Origin: an archaeon HR01
Lineage (GTDB): Archaea > Thermoproteota > Nitrososphaeria_A > Caldarchaeales > Caldarchaeaceae
NCBI GenBank assembly: GCA_002898355.1
Contig: BEHD01000002.1
Coordinates: 1 to 64,000, forward strand
Direction: 5' to 3'
DNA length: 64,000 nt
The notes below the pieces were generated by a model. The model saw only the letters and a program-made list of their open reading frames with translations. It was not told the DNA's origin and ran no database searches. How positions within the stretch are numbered: position 1 is the stretch's first letter; each line of letters begins with the position of its first letter. A program made the translations under genes and the position numbers. Below are positions 16,389 through 25,485 of the stretch, piece by piece.

Positions 16389-17225
16389 GGTCTGCTGGGA
16401 AAGCTCCACGTAAAGGTGGGGAGCCCTATCCCTCAGAAACGGTGCATATTTTCTTCTCTCCTGCACAAAGTCCAAGTCCAGCTCCTGAACTAGGACATGT
16501 TCCTCGCTAGGTGCGATGGCCAGCCTCTCTCCCTTAGGGTTGAATATACAGCTCTTTCCATAGTATGTGGCGGGCTGCTCAGGAAACTCTCTGCCACATC
16601 TATTGACGCCGCAGACATAGATTGTGTTAAAAGCTGCGTGGGCTGCCAGCTCCAGCTCCCACAGCTCAGGGTAGAACCCTGTGCATGTTGGCACGAAGAC
16701 TACCTCGGCACCCTTCAACGCCATTATTCTAGGCCCCTCAGGGAAGTGCCTGTCATAGCAGATTATCACGCCAAATTTCACACCTTGGTCTTGGAAGACT
16801 GGATAACCTAGATTACCAACCTTGAAGTAGAACTTCTCGTTGTATCCGATTAGCTGGGGGATGTGTGTCTTACGGTACTTCCCAATTAGCTCACCCCTGT
16901 GGCTTATTATAGCCGCCGTGTTATAGTATGTGCCCGGCACCGCGGTATCCTCTTCGAAGATGGGTGCTATAATCGTTACTCCGTATCTCTTGGCCGCATC
17001 CGCCAGCCTATCTGTGGTGGGGCCTGGTATAGTCTCGGCTAGAGAGAAGAACTCTATCCTCTGCTGGACGCAGAAGTAGGGTGAGAAGAAAAGCTCCTGC
17101 AGGCAGATTATCTTCGCGCCGTCTCCAGCTGCCTCGCCTATGAGACCCACGGCCTTTTCCACGTTCTTCTCCTTCTCCGGCTCTGAGTTCATCTGTATAA
17201 GCCCTACCCTTATCGTCCGGGACAT
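16386..17225 (-). CDS. Nitrilase-superfamily amidase, beta-ureidopropionase/N-carbamoyl amidohydrolase-like
   Basis: A 279-residue carbon-nitrogen hydrolase. The catalytic triad is present: Glu44 in IICLQELFFSPYF, Lys in IGKYRKTHIPQ, and Cys in GVIICYDRHFPEGPR. The best family match by pattern is to N-carbamoylputrescine amidase and beta-ureidopropionase, which split N-carbamoyl amines to amine, CO2 and ammonia. The region also holds a dihydropyrimidinase and a second, M20-type carbamoylase. It could act on N-carbamoyl-beta-alanine or a carbamoyl-polyamine. It shares a leftward unit with the asparaginase 21 bp upstream. Confidence 0.8.
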   Translation of the reverse strand: MSRTIRVGLIQMNSEPEKEKNVEKAVGLIGEAAGDGAKIICLQELFFSPYFCVQQRIEFFSLAETIPGPTTDRLADAAKRYGVTIIAPIFEEDTAVPGTYYNTAAIISHRGELIGKYRKTHIPQLIGYNEKFYFKVGNLGYPVFQDQGVKFGVIICYDRHFPEGPRIMALKGAEVVFVPTCTGFYPELWELELAAHAAFNTIYVCGVNRCGREFPEQPATYYGKSCIFNPKGERLAIAPSEEHVLVQELDLDFVQERRKYAPFLRDRAPHLYVELSQQT

Positions 17226-17246
17226 GATGGCGGGAGTGCGGAGATG

Positions 17247-18254
17247 CTATTTATAAATGTTGGATATCTCGCCTGCTATGTTGGTGAGCATAAGCTTTCT
17301 AACATCTCCACCTTGACCCATGCACCACATTAGCTTGACCACCGCAGTCTCCGGCAGCATGTCGGATGTTGGTATGATGTTTTTGATCTCTAAAATCCTC
17401 TTGTCCAGAGCATATACTCCCAGCTTCTCACCTCCGTAGAGGCACTGTGTGGTGATGACGACGGGTTTTCCGTAACCCTCCACAACGGCTAGGAATTTGT
17501 CGTCGGTTTTTATGTGTCCTAGGCCGGTGCCCTCCACCACCACACCATCGTATAGGGAGAGGATTTGGGACATCGCCTCATCTGTAAGGCTGGGGCTCAT
17601 CTTTATCAGGCCTACCCGTGGGTTGAGCTCGGTCTTCAAATATGCTCTTCTCTCCCCCCTTCGAACCCTAGACTCTGAGAGCTGTATGTCCCCATCCACC
17701 ACACGCCCCAGAGGCTCCTCGTTTATGCTGGCAAAAGCGTTGACCGCGTGGGAGTGGATTTTTTTCGCCCTCGTCCCCTTGATTATCAGTTTCCGCTCAC
17801 CCATCACATCCTCCGAGAAGACCACACAGACATGGCCAAGGTCTGCATAGGCCGCAACCTTTATGGCAGCCCGGACATTCCCCGGCCCGTCGCTGCCCGG
17901 GTTTCCCCCAGGTATCATTGCGCCTGTCATGACTACTGGGACCTCTGGGTAACCCAGCATGAAGCTGAGGGCGGAGGCTGTATATTGCATGGTATCTGTT
18001 CCATGTAGGACTACTACGCCATCTACGCCTTCGTGGATAGACCTGTAGACGGAGTCCGCCACAGTCTGCCAGTCCCTAGGTGTGAAGTCGAAGCTGGCCT
18101 TCACCATTATCTCCCTTATCTCATAGTCTACACCCTCCACCCTTACTCCTGGAAAGGTCTGCTTATAGGATAGGATCTCAGCGCCTACCCTATCGTCGAA
18201 TGTCTTTGAAAGTATTGTTCCCCCTGTAGCTAGTACGTGGACGTATCTGGTCAT
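17247..18254 (-). CDS. Asparaginase-family amidohydrolase
   Basis: About 335 residues from the ATG at 18254; the open frame extends 44 codons further, but homology starts at this ATG (MTRYVHVLATGGTI). The first catalytic Thr is in ATGGTI, the second motif is VVLHGTDTMQYTAS with Thr and Asp, and a Lys motif follows. L-asparaginase would release ammonia from asparagine. GatD of the archaeal Glu-tRNA(Gln) amidotransferase is a related alternative, but its N-terminal domain and a gatE neighbour are missing, so a catabolic role is favoured. Confidence 0.75.
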   Translation of the reverse strand: MTRYVHVLATGGTILSKTFDDRVGAEILSYKQTFPGVRVEGVDYEIREIMVKASFDFTPRDWQTVADSVYRSIHEGVDGVVVLHGTDTMQYTASALSFMLGYPEVPVVMTGAMIPGGNPGSDGPGNVRAAIKVAAYADLGHVCVVFSEDVMGERKLIIKGTRAKKIHSHAVNAFASINEEPLGRVVDGDIQLSESRVRRGERRAYLKTELNPRVGLIKMSPSLTDEAMSQILSLYDGVVVEGTGLGHIKTDDKFLAVVEGYGKPVVITTQCLYGGEKLGVYALDKRILEIKNIIPTSDMLPETAVVKLMWCMGQGGDVRKLMLTNIAGEISNIYK

Positions 18255-18362
18255 GATGTTGTAATGGGAGGGAGCGTATTTATTTTTTATCTGAACTGAA
18301 GAGAGTACTGTTAGGGAGCTAGGCGTTATGGCAGACCCGCCGAGTTGACTGAGAAGCCATAT

Positions 18363-19403
18363 ATGCACGGATACAGCATTCAGCACATGACCGAATGGCA
18401 GAGAGCGAAGACCCTGATCGTTAGCGGCGATGAGATGAAGGGGCTGGTTACGATGGAAGAGGTGATCTCGTTAGTTGAACAGGCATATGCGGCTCACGCT
18501 AGGGGAAATTATATCATGGAGCCGAAGACCCACATCATCATAGGAAAGTACTCGGGTGAGTGGGAGGCTATGCCCTCATATCTGGGAGAGCCCGAGTCAT
18601 CAGCCTGCAAGTGGGTGGCCATCAGGGAGAAAAATAGAGAACGTTTCGGGCTTCCAACGGTCATGTCCACCATAGTCTACACCGACCCTGAAACAGGGTA
18701 TCCCCTCATGATATGCGACGGCACATACCATACCAACATGCGGACAGGTGCGGCAGCAGCCGTATCTGTAAAGTGGATGGCTAGAAAGAATTCTAGGGTG
18801 GCGGGTTTTGTAGGTGCGGGAGCCGTTGCGGTGGGCACGTTGAGAGCGCTAAATACTCTGAACATCTTCAAGAAAGTGCTTGTGTGGAGTAGGAGGCGGG
18901 AGAACGCCGAAGGGTTCATCAAACGCATGCAGGATGAGGTGAAGATGGATTTGATGGCCGTTGATAGTGTCCGTGAGGCCGTGGCGGAATCAGATGTGGT
19001 TGTTACGCAGACGCCTGCCATGGAGCCGGTAGTTAGGGATGAGTGGGTGAGGGAGGGTACTCACATAGCGGCCATGGGTGCCGACATGGAGGGGAAGCAG
19101 GAGCTTGAAGGGAAGCTGTTGAAGAGATGCCGTATCTTCGTGGACGACCTCAGGCAATGTGTTAGGGATGGGGAGATTAATGTTCCTCTAAGGAAGGGTG
19201 AGCTAAGGGTTGAGGATGTGGTGGGTAGTATAGGGGAGATAATAATCGGTAGAAAGATGGGTAGGCTTTCAGAAGACGATATCACTGTCTTCGACTCAAC
19301 AGGTATAGCGCTCCAAGATGCTGCGGTCATAACACTCGAGTACAGGCGTGCCAGAGAGAGGGGCGTGGGTGTTGAGAAGAGGATGATAGTCTCCCAGACC
19401 TAG
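18363..19403 (+). CDS. Ornithine cyclodeaminase/mu-crystallin family NAD(P)-dependent enzyme
   Basis: About 346 residues. Family features are VTMEEVISLVEQAYAAHARG, the substrate region MRTGAAAAVSVKWMAR, and a Rossmann fold opening with VAGFVGAGAVAVGTL. Members include ornithine cyclodeaminase, alanine dehydrogenase and pyrroline-2-carboxylate reductase. The context of amide and ureide hydrolases fits release or reduction of an amino or imino acid. The start is uncertain: TTG 18345, ATG 18363 or ATG 18387 are all in frame, the last fitting the family N-terminus best. Its promoter region is shared with the divergent asparaginase gene. Confidence 0.8.
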   Translation: MHGYSIQHMTEWQRAKTLIVSGDEMKGLVTMEEVISLVEQAYAAHARGNYIMEPKTHIIIGKYSGEWEAMPSYLGEPESSACKWVAIREKNRERFGLPTVMSTIVYTDPETGYPLMICDGTYHTNMRTGAAAAVSVKWMARKNSRVAGFVGAGAVAVGTLRALNTLNIFKKVLVWSRRRENAEGFIKRMQDEVKMDLMAVDSVREAVAESDVVVTQTPAMEPVVRDEWVREGTHIAAMGADMEGKQELEGKLLKRCRIFVDDLRQCVRDGEINVPLRKGELRVEDVVGSIGEIIIGRKMGRLSEDDITVFDSTGIALQDAAVITLEYRRARERGVGVEKRMIVSQT

Positions 19404-20617
19404 AAGGCTAGCTGCAGTATGGTGTGTAGGAGAACGTTAGCCCCCATCTCGACGTCTTTTGGCTCTGTCCATTCGTCCGGTGCGTGGCTTACCCCGTCAC
19501 GGCTTGGAACAAAAATCATGCCCACATCAGTCACTCGAGCCATGTTCTGGGTGTCGTGAACAGCGCCGCTGGGCATTATCCGGTAGCTAGCCCCCATCTT
19601 CTCTGCAGAGGCCAGAATGGCGTCCATCACGGGCTTCGACATGGGTGTGGGCTCGAGCCTAGCCCTCTCGGAAAGAGTGTAGGTGAGGCCTAGTCCTTTC
19701 AGCGTCTCATCCACGTAGGCCAGTATCCTCCTCCTAGACTCTTCCAGACGCTCCCGGGATATGTCCCTAAAGTCGATACTCATCTCGGCTCTTCTAGCTA
19801 TAACATTGATGGCTGAGGGGTAGACCCTCACCAGCCCGACAGTACCCACGACCCCGGCACCCCCCTCCCTGGCAAGCCTGTTAACCTCTAGAGCTATCTT
19901 GGAGACGCCGATAACTGGGTCACGCCTCAGCTCCATAGGTGTGGTCCCCGCATGCCCGGAACGCCCCACAATCTCCAGTAGCCACTGGCTTATCCCCGCG
20001 ATGGCCTGGACAACTCCGATATTTTCGCCGCTGCTGTGAAGTACTGGTCCCTGCTCTATATGAAGCTCAATCCATGCCTTCAACTCGCCGTACCTTCTCA
20101 GGGGCTCCTCCAACGTCTCAGGCTCCAGCCCACCCTTTCTTAGAGCCTCGAGATACGAGATGTTGGACTGGTCTTTCTGGCTGTAAGCCTCTTCAAGGCT
20201 CAGGTTTCCGGTGGCAACCCTGCTACCCGTCATTAGAGGAAACCTGACTCCCTCCTCGTTACTGAATGAGATGAGCTCTAGCGGATGCCTTGTGACTATG
20301 TTGTTCTCGTTTAGCGTCCTGACCGCCTCCAGGCCTGCTAAGACGCCGAGGCAGCCGTCGAACATGCCTGCGTTAGGAACGGTGTCTATATGCGAGCCGA
20401 AGGCGACTGCTGGCAGGGAGTTATCAGTCCCATTCCGACGGCCTATGATATTGCCCACCTTGTCGATGCGGACTTCGAGGCCGGCTTCCCGCATCTTCGC
20501 CAATAGGACGCCTCTTGCCCTATGGTCTTCATCGCTCAATGCCAGCCTTGTCCTTCCACCCTCCAGGTTCTCACCTATCTTTCCCAGCTCAGTCAGGTCT
20601 GACCACAGCCTCTCCAA
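19400..20617 (-). CDS. M20-family carbamoylase (N-carbamoyl-amino acid/allantoate amidohydrolase)
   Basis: A 405-residue zinc amidohydrolase. Metal and substrate motifs are FGSHIDTVPNAGMFDGCLGVLAG (His and Asp), ISFSNEEGVRFP (Glu pair), and ELHIEQGPVL, which is typical of the hydantoinase/carbamoylase branch rather than peptidases. A late metal His is in PSGAVHDTQNMA. It would cut N-carbamoyl amino acids, ureidopropionate or allantoate. It starts with a TTG about 27 bp after the dihydropyrimidinase stop, so the two form an ordered ring-opening then carbamoyl-removal pair. Its end overlaps the convergent cyclodeaminase gene by four bases. Confidence 0.85.
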   Translation of the reverse strand: MERLWSDLTELGKIGENLEGGRTRLALSDEDHRARGVLLAKMREAGLEVRIDKVGNIIGRRNGTDNSLPAVAFGSHIDTVPNAGMFDGCLGVLAGLEAVRTLNENNIVTRHPLELISFSNEEGVRFPLMTGSRVATGNLSLEEAYSQKDQSNISYLEALRKGGLEPETLEEPLRRYGELKAWIELHIEQGPVLHSSGENIGVVQAIAGISQWLLEIVGRSGHAGTTPMELRRDPVIGVSKIALEVNRLAREGGAGVVGTVGLVRVYPSAINVIARRAEMSIDFRDISRERLEESRRRILAYVDETLKGLGLTYTLSERARLEPTPMSKPVMDAILASAEKMGASYRIMPSGAVHDTQNMARVTDVGMIFVPSRDGVSHAPDEWTEPKDVEMGANVLLHTILQLAF

Positions 20618-20644
20618 TGATATCCGTGGAGTGGCCAGAAAAGG

Positions 20645-22054
20645 TCACCGTGCGCTGTGGAGTATCTGCTCGTCTATCTGGGCCTTCACAAATTTCCCTA
20701 TCCCGGGTTTGCCGAGGAACTGCTCATTCTCAACTATGATTCGGCCACGGAGGATGGTCATCGACGGCCAGCCCTTAATACTCATCCCCTCGTAGACGCT
20801 CAAGTCAGTCCCCATGTGGAGGTTCTCGGCGTTGAGGGAATGCTCTCTGTTGGGGTCTATAAGGACTAGGTCGGCGTCTGAGCCTGGCGCTATCACTCCC
20901 TTCCTCGGGTAGAGGCCAAATATTTTGGCCGCATTAGTGCTGACCACGTCCACGAACCTTGCGAGGGACATCCCACGTCTAATCACTCCCTCGTAGAATA
21001 TGATGGGGACACGCACCTCAGAGCCTGGAAATCCGTTGGGTATCTTGGTGAATACCCCTGCGAACTCCTCCTTCTGACTCTTGGTGAAGGCTACGTGGTC
21101 CGAGCCGACTGTCTGTATCTTGCCTACTATAAGACCACTCCATAAGGCTTCGATATCTTCCTTCTTTCTTAGAGGTGGGCTGCACATGTAGTATATGCCT
21201 CTCTCGGGCGGGTCGAAGGTCTCGTCGGTCAGGACTAGGTAGTGGGGGCATGTCTCCACAAAGACAGGTAGGCCTCTCAGACGGTACTGCGCAACTATCT
21301 CATGCCCCTCACGAGTTGACTGGTGAACTATGTATGTTCTAGCGCCCGTTATCTCTGCGATATTCACCGCCATCTGGATGGCCAGGTTTTCGACTAGGTT
21401 GGGCTTGGCCTGTCCGTGATAGCGTGGCTCCACCTTCCCATCGCGGACAAACTCCTCCTGCATACCCTCTCCGATGAACCCGTTCTCAGCATGTATTGTG
21501 ACGATGCCTCCCAGCTCCTTCGCCCTTCTCATCACTTGGAAGAGTATCCAGTCATCGGCCATCCAGCCCTGATGCCTATATATCATGAAGACCTTAAACC
21601 CTGGCACACCATACTCCATCGTCTCCTTCATACCCCTCATAACCCTGCCCATGTCAGAGAAGTCGCTGATTATCGGCTTGGTTGTGAAGTCTATCACGGA
21701 AAGCTGTCCTGCTCTCGCCATCTGCTTCTTGGTGGCTGCGAGAAGTGACTCACCCTTCTCCTGTGGGGCGAAATCTATCGTGGTGGTCGTCCCGCCTATG
21801 GCTGAAGCTATGGTTCCTATATCCCAGGTCTCCTTGGGCTTCGCACCCATGAAATAGAGCTCATAGTGGGTGTGGGGGTCTATTCCGCCTGGTATCACTA
21901 TTTTTCCACGGGCATCTACAATCTTCTCAGCTGAGGCCGATGCGAGGCTGCCCACGTGGACGATCTTTTCACCGGACACACCGATGTCTGTCTCGGCGAC
22001 CCATCCGGGACCTACTACAGTCCCGCCTGATATTACTAAATCCAGCCTGGACAA
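20645..22054 (-). CDS. Dihydropyrimidinase/hydantoinase
   Basis: A 469-residue cyclic amidohydrolase. The binuclear zinc site is complete: PGGIDPHTHYEL (HxH), VPGFKVFMIYRHQG (carboxylated Lys), VTIHAENG and YIVHQSTREG (His residues), and TVGSDHVAFTKSQK (Asp). The TTG start gives the natural N-terminus (DLVISGGTVVGPG). It opens dihydropyrimidine or hydantoin rings to N-carbamoyl amino acids. The downstream M20 carbamoylase and the nitrilase-type gene would take the product further. It is probably the first gene of the leftward unit ending at 19400. Confidence 0.9.
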   Translation of the reverse strand: MSRLDLVISGGTVVGPGWVAETDIGVSGEKIVHVGSLASASAEKIVDARGKIVIPGGIDPHTHYELYFMGAKPKETWDIGTIASAIGGTTTTIDFAPQEKGESLLAATKKQMARAGQLSVIDFTTKPIISDFSDMGRVMRGMKETMEYGVPGFKVFMIYRHQGWMADDWILFQVMRRAKELGGIVTIHAENGFIGEGMQEEFVRDGKVEPRYHGQAKPNLVENLAIQMAVNIAEITGARTYIVHQSTREGHEIVAQYRLRGLPVFVETCPHYLVLTDETFDPPERGIYYMCSPPLRKKEDIEALWSGLIVGKIQTVGSDHVAFTKSQKEEFAGVFTKIPNGFPGSEVRVPIIFYEGVIRRGMSLARFVDVVSTNAAKIFGLYPRKGVIAPGSDADLVLIDPNREHSLNAENLHMGTDLSVYEGMSIKGWPSMTILRGRIIVENEQFLGKPGIGKFVKAQIDEQILHSAR

Positions 22055-22186
22055 ATTCTTTCGATGCCTATAATTGGTGGCTGTTTAAATGTTTTTGACC
22101 GGGTCAGACTGCCCATCGTATATCATCATTCACCATGGACGTTCGTCATCATCCCTCAATAAACCGCTATCTCCCAAGCTATTAGG

Positions 22187-22348
22187 TTAAGCCGCCTCCG
22201 ACTCGGCTGAGGCGGATTTCACTATTCGGCGTATAAAGTTGTTTCTGTTCCTCGCCCTTGGGAAGGGTGACTTCCTTGGTTTAGCTTCGAGCTTGGGTGT
22301 CTGGCTCCTAACCTTTCCAGCCTTGGTTATACTACCGTGGCTTGGCAT
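22187..22348 (-). CDS. rps30e: Small ribosomal subunit protein S30e
   Basis: A 53-residue, highly basic protein starting MPSHGSITKAGKVRSQTP and continuing with KPRKSPFPRARNRNNFIRR, which is the archaeal/eukaryotic S30e pattern. The length is right for the family. A TATA-like box lies 27 bp upstream of the ATG, suggesting a leaderless mRNA. It sits head-to-head with the nop5 gene. The gene is short and easily missed. Confidence 0.9.
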   Translation of the reverse strand: MPSHGSITKAGKVRSQTPKLEAKPRKSPFPRARNRNNFIRRIVKSASAESEAA

Positions 22349-22370
22349 ACATCATTTGTTGCTTGAGCCA

Positions 22371-22380
22371 TTATTTATCT
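22371..22380 (-). promoter_or_regulatory. TATA-like box for rps30e
   Basis: On the minus strand this reads AGATAAATAA, centred about 27 bp before the ATG at 22348, the usual spacing for a leaderless archaeal transcript. Confidence 0.5.
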
Positions 22381-22425
22381 CTTTGATGAAATGCACATTA
22401 CAGGGCTTGAAGATGTAGTTGAGGT

Positions 22426-23607
22426 ATGGAAGCGGTGCTGGCTCTAACGGCTGTGGGTCTGGCCGCTCTAGATAGGGAGGGCGGCCTACTGGTCTTCAGG
22501 CGTCTGGAAGGTGTGATAGACGAGCTAGCCGGGAAGATAAGGGATATCTCCGAGGGGAGGGCGGATTTTGTCGAGGTTGATGAGGTCCTTAAAAAACTCC
22601 GTGAAATGGATGTGAAGTCCATAAAGGTATTGGACCGTGGCCTTTATGAAGGTGTGAGGGCGAAGGCCGAGAAGTATGGTGTGGAGGTATCATATGCTCC
22701 CGACATCAAGCTGGATTTGGAGAAGGTCATAACCTCCTCTGGGATGGTTACTGTTGAAGAATACAGGAACATAACCCGGCAGATCTATCTGGAGCTTTCC
22801 AAGTCTAGGATAAGGGTGGAGGCTCTCAGAAGGGATATCCATGTTGTGCATGCGGTGAGGGCTTTGGACGACCTTGAGAAGCAGAGGAACCTGATATATG
22901 AGAGGGTGAGGGAGTGGTATGGTGTCCATTTCCCGGAGCTTGCCGACCTTGTGACCGACTACAGCGATTACCTCGAGCTGGTCGCCCTCCCACTTCTACG
23001 GGAGAAGGTTTTATCCGGAGAAATAGATCTACCGCCATATCTGAAGAGGGCTGCAGAGATTCGCAGGGCCTGTGAAAAATCCCTCGGGTCTCCCATAACA
23101 GAGTCCGACGCAAAGGCTGTCGCATCCCTTGCCCGAATAGGTCTTGAGACCGATAGACAGGTGAAGAGTTTGGGCGAGTACATCCGAGGGCTTGTCTCCG
23201 TGGAGGCCCCCAACCTGACGGCGGTGGTAGGCCCTCTCCTGGCTAGCAGACTCGTCTCGCTTGCGGGCAGTATTGAGAGGCTTGCAAGGATGCCGGCCAG
23301 CACTATTCAGATGCTGGGGGCCGAGAAAGCCCTCTTCAGGTTTTTGAGAACGGGCCGTGGGGCACCGAAGCATGGTATCATATTCCAGCACCCATACGTG
23401 CATGGCGCCAGCAGGTGGCAGAGGGGGAAGATAGCCAGGGCACTGGCCGCCAAGATAAGCATAGCAGCCAAGATAGACTATTTCACGAAGGAGGATAGAA
23501 GCAGCTCCCTAGTCAAATCCCTAGAGGCTAGGATCGAGGAGATTAAGAAGAAATATGCAGAGCCTCCAAGGCCAGCTTCGAAACCTGTTAAGAGGAGGAG
23601 GAGATGA
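22426..23607 (+). CDS. nop5: Nop5/Nop56-58 C/D box snoRNP protein
   Basis: A 393-residue protein with a fibrillarin-binding N-terminal domain, a long coiled-coil (about 120-240) and the Nop RNA-binding domain, whose hallmark here is VVGPLLASRLVSLAGSIERLARMPASTIQMLGAEKALFRFL followed by PKHGIIFQHP. The C-terminus is a short Lys/Arg tail. It bridges fibrillarin to L7Ae on C/D guide RNAs for 2'-O-methylation of rRNA. The fibrillarin gene overlaps its end by four bases, the standard archaeal arrangement. Confidence 0.95.
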   Translation: MEAVLALTAVGLAALDREGGLLVFRRLEGVIDELAGKIRDISEGRADFVEVDEVLKKLREMDVKSIKVLDRGLYEGVRAKAEKYGVEVSYAPDIKLDLEKVITSSGMVTVEEYRNITRQIYLELSKSRIRVEALRRDIHVVHAVRALDDLEKQRNLIYERVREWYGVHFPELADLVTDYSDYLELVALPLLREKVLSGEIDLPPYLKRAAEIRRACEKSLGSPITESDAKAVASLARIGLETDRQVKSLGEYIRGLVSVEAPNLTAVVGPLLASRLVSLAGSIERLARMPASTIQMLGAEKALFRFLRTGRGAPKHGIIFQHPYVHGASRWQRGKIARALAAKISIAAKIDYFTKEDRSSSLVKSLEARIEEIKKKYAEPPRPASKPVKRRRR

Positions 23608-24296
23608 TGGCTCGTGTGGAGCCACATGAGAGGTTTGAAGGTGTCTACTGGATTGAGTTGGAGGGCCGTAGGTATCTGGCCACGGAGAACCTAGCGCCCG
23701 GGCATGACGTATATGGTGAACAGCTGGTGTGGGAGGGTGGCCGAGAATATAGGGTATGGTCCCATTACAGGAGTAAGCTGGCCGCCTCAATATACAAAGG
23801 CATCTCAAACATCTTTATCAGGCGTGGTTCTAGGGTTCTCTACCTCGGCTCGGCTTCTGGTACAACGGCCAGCCATGTCTCAGATATAGTGGGTTCTGAG
23901 GGTGTGGTTTACGGGGTTGACTTCTCCCCCAGGGTAATGTCACAGTTTATTCGGAACGTCTGCGAGAAGAGGCCAAATGTAATACCTATACTTGCGGATG
24001 CCACCAACCCCTCCACCTACAACTTCCTCGTCGGCCTCGTGGATGTGATATACTCGGACGTGGCTCAGCCTGAGCAGGCAAGGCTTGTGGCCGAGAACGC
24101 ACGGCTTATGCTAGTGTCGGGAGGAGGAGCCCTGATAGCCGTGAAGGCTAGGAGCATAGACAGCGTGGAGAACCCCTCAGAGGTCATCAGATCTGAGGTG
24201 CGTAAACTTGAAGGATATGGTTTTAAGATTCTGGAGACCGTAGACCTAACGCCTTATGAGAAAGATCATGTGATGGTGGCATCGGTCTATGGGTGA
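23604..24296 (+). CDS. flpA: Fibrillarin-like rRNA 2'-O-methyltransferase
   Basis: A 230-residue SAM-dependent methyltransferase. Residues include VLYLGSASGTTASHVSDIVG as the SAM-binding motif and YGVDFSPRVMSQF, then IPILADATNP and VIYSDVAQPEQ with the catalytic Asp. These are the archaeal fibrillarin signatures. It acts in the C/D box RNP with Nop5, whose stop overlaps its start (ATGATGG). The next gene, rnhB, overlaps its end by eight bases, so a single operon is likely. Confidence 0.95.
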   Translation: MMARVEPHERFEGVYWIELEGRRYLATENLAPGHDVYGEQLVWEGGREYRVWSHYRSKLAASIYKGISNIFIRRGSRVLYLGSASGTTASHVSDIVGSEGVVYGVDFSPRVMSQFIRNVCEKRPNVIPILADATNPSTYNFLVGLVDVIYSDVAQPEQARLVAENARLMLVSGGGALIAVKARSIDSVENPSEVIRSEVRKLEGYGFKILETVDLTPYEKDHVMVASVYG

Positions 24297-24936
24297 GCTG
24301 TGCGGGGTTGATGAGGCTGGACGGGGCGCCGTCATAGGCCCAATGGTGGTCGCAGCCCTTTCGGCTGATAGGCAGGGCGTCAGGCTCCTCCAGGCTATGG
24401 GTGTGAAAGATTCTAAGAAACTCAGTGAAGTGAGGAGACGTAGCCTGTTCCTCCAACTAAAAGCTAGCGGGTTAAGATATAGGGTTAAGGTTGTCAAGCC
24501 GGAGATGATAAATGCCGCACTAAGACGTAACGCCGGGCCAGGGATCAACGTCTTAGAGGCTAGGCTGATATCCTCCCTTCTAGAGGAGCTGAATCCAAGC
24601 CATGCATACATCGATTCCCCCGACAGAGACCTGAAGAGGTTTAGGGAGATGGTGGCCAGAAGTCTCGGTGGGAGGACTAGGATAATCTGCGAGAACAAGG
24701 CGGACTCCAAATACCCAATCGTCTCCGCTGCCTCCATAGTGGCAAAGGTCACAAGGGACAGGCTTGTGGCCAATCTCAGGCGTAAATATGGGGACTTCGG
24801 CTCGGGGTATCCGTCAGACCCTAAAACAATCCTATTCATAAGACGATGTATCAGGGACGGGGCCCTGCCAGATATTGTTCGGAGGGGGTGGGACACCATA
24901 TATAGGATAACCCAGACATCACTGGATGAGTTCTAG
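24289..24936 (+). CDS. rnhB: Ribonuclease HII
   Basis: A 215-residue enzyme with the type 2 RNase H motifs CGVDEAGRGAVIGPMVVAAL (first acidic pair), AYIDSPDRD, and NKADSKYPIVSAASIVAKVTRDR. It removes RNA from RNA-DNA hybrids and single misincorporated ribonucleotides during replication. The length is normal for archaea. It overlaps flpA by eight bases and abuts the next gene with no gap. Confidence 0.95.
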   Translation: MGELCGVDEAGRGAVIGPMVVAALSADRQGVRLLQAMGVKDSKKLSEVRRRSLFLQLKASGLRYRVKVVKPEMINAALRRNAGPGINVLEARLISSLLEELNPSHAYIDSPDRDLKRFREMVARSLGGRTRIICENKADSKYPIVSAASIVAKVTRDRLVANLRRKYGDFGSGYPSDPKTILFIRRCIRDGALPDIVRRGWDTIYRITQTSLDEF

Positions 24937-25485
24937 ATGGTGGCCAGGGTTGTTGTAGTAACGGGCAGGCCTGGGATAGGAAAGACAACAGCCGTCCTGA
25001 GGATATGCGATCTTTTGAGGGAGAGAGGCGTCAGGGTCGGGGGCTTCATAACCTCTGAGAAGAGGACGGCCGAAGGGCGGAGGACAGGCTTCGAGATCCA
25101 TGACCTATCCACCGGTGAGAGAAGGCTGATGGCGTCCGAGGCTTTTAGGGGAGGCCCCAGAGTGGGACGATACTTCGTAGACTTGGGTTTTGAAGATTTG
25201 GCCTTGTCCGCTATCGATAGGTCCTTGAAGGAATGTGATGTGACTGTGGTGGATGAGATAGGGCCTATGGAGCTTCTAGGTGGGAGGCTTGTGGAGAAGC
25301 TTCAACTTATCCTTCCTTCAGGATATCCTGTTCTGGCCACCGTCCATTACATGGTTAGGCACAGGCTCATTTCTGAGGCTTTAAGACTTGCCGGCCCCCA
25401 CAGATATGTTTTAGACCTTTCCAACAGGGATAGAGTACCCCTGCTGATAGCGGAGGTGGTTATGGGTTGGCTGGGCCAGAGCTAG
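24937..25485 (+). CDS. THEP1-type nucleoside triphosphatase
   Basis: A 182-residue P-loop NTPase of the THEP1 (DUF265) family. Walker A is TGRPGIGKTTAV at about residues 9-20, VGGFITSEKR follows, Walker B is VTVVDEIGPMELLG, and VLATVHYM is a family feature. The human counterpart is the cancer-related nucleoside triphosphatase. The cellular role is unclear. It begins directly after the rnhB stop and its end overlaps the trm1 start by 19 bases. Confidence 0.85.
   Translation: MVARVVVVTGRPGIGKTTAVLRICDLLRERGVRVGGFITSEKRTAEGRRTGFEIHDLSTGERRLMASEAFRGGPRVGRYFVDLGFEDLALSAIDRSLKECDVTVVDEIGPMELLGGRLVEKLQLILPSGYPVLATVHYMVRHRLISEALRLAGPHRYVLDLSNRDRVPLLIAEVVMGWLGQS

Noticed and set aside
18255-18386. 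Longer asparaginase N-terminus
   Set aside because: The extra 44 codons have no match to the family, and the ATG at 18254 starts directly at the conserved region; the upstream DNA contains the divergent promoter.
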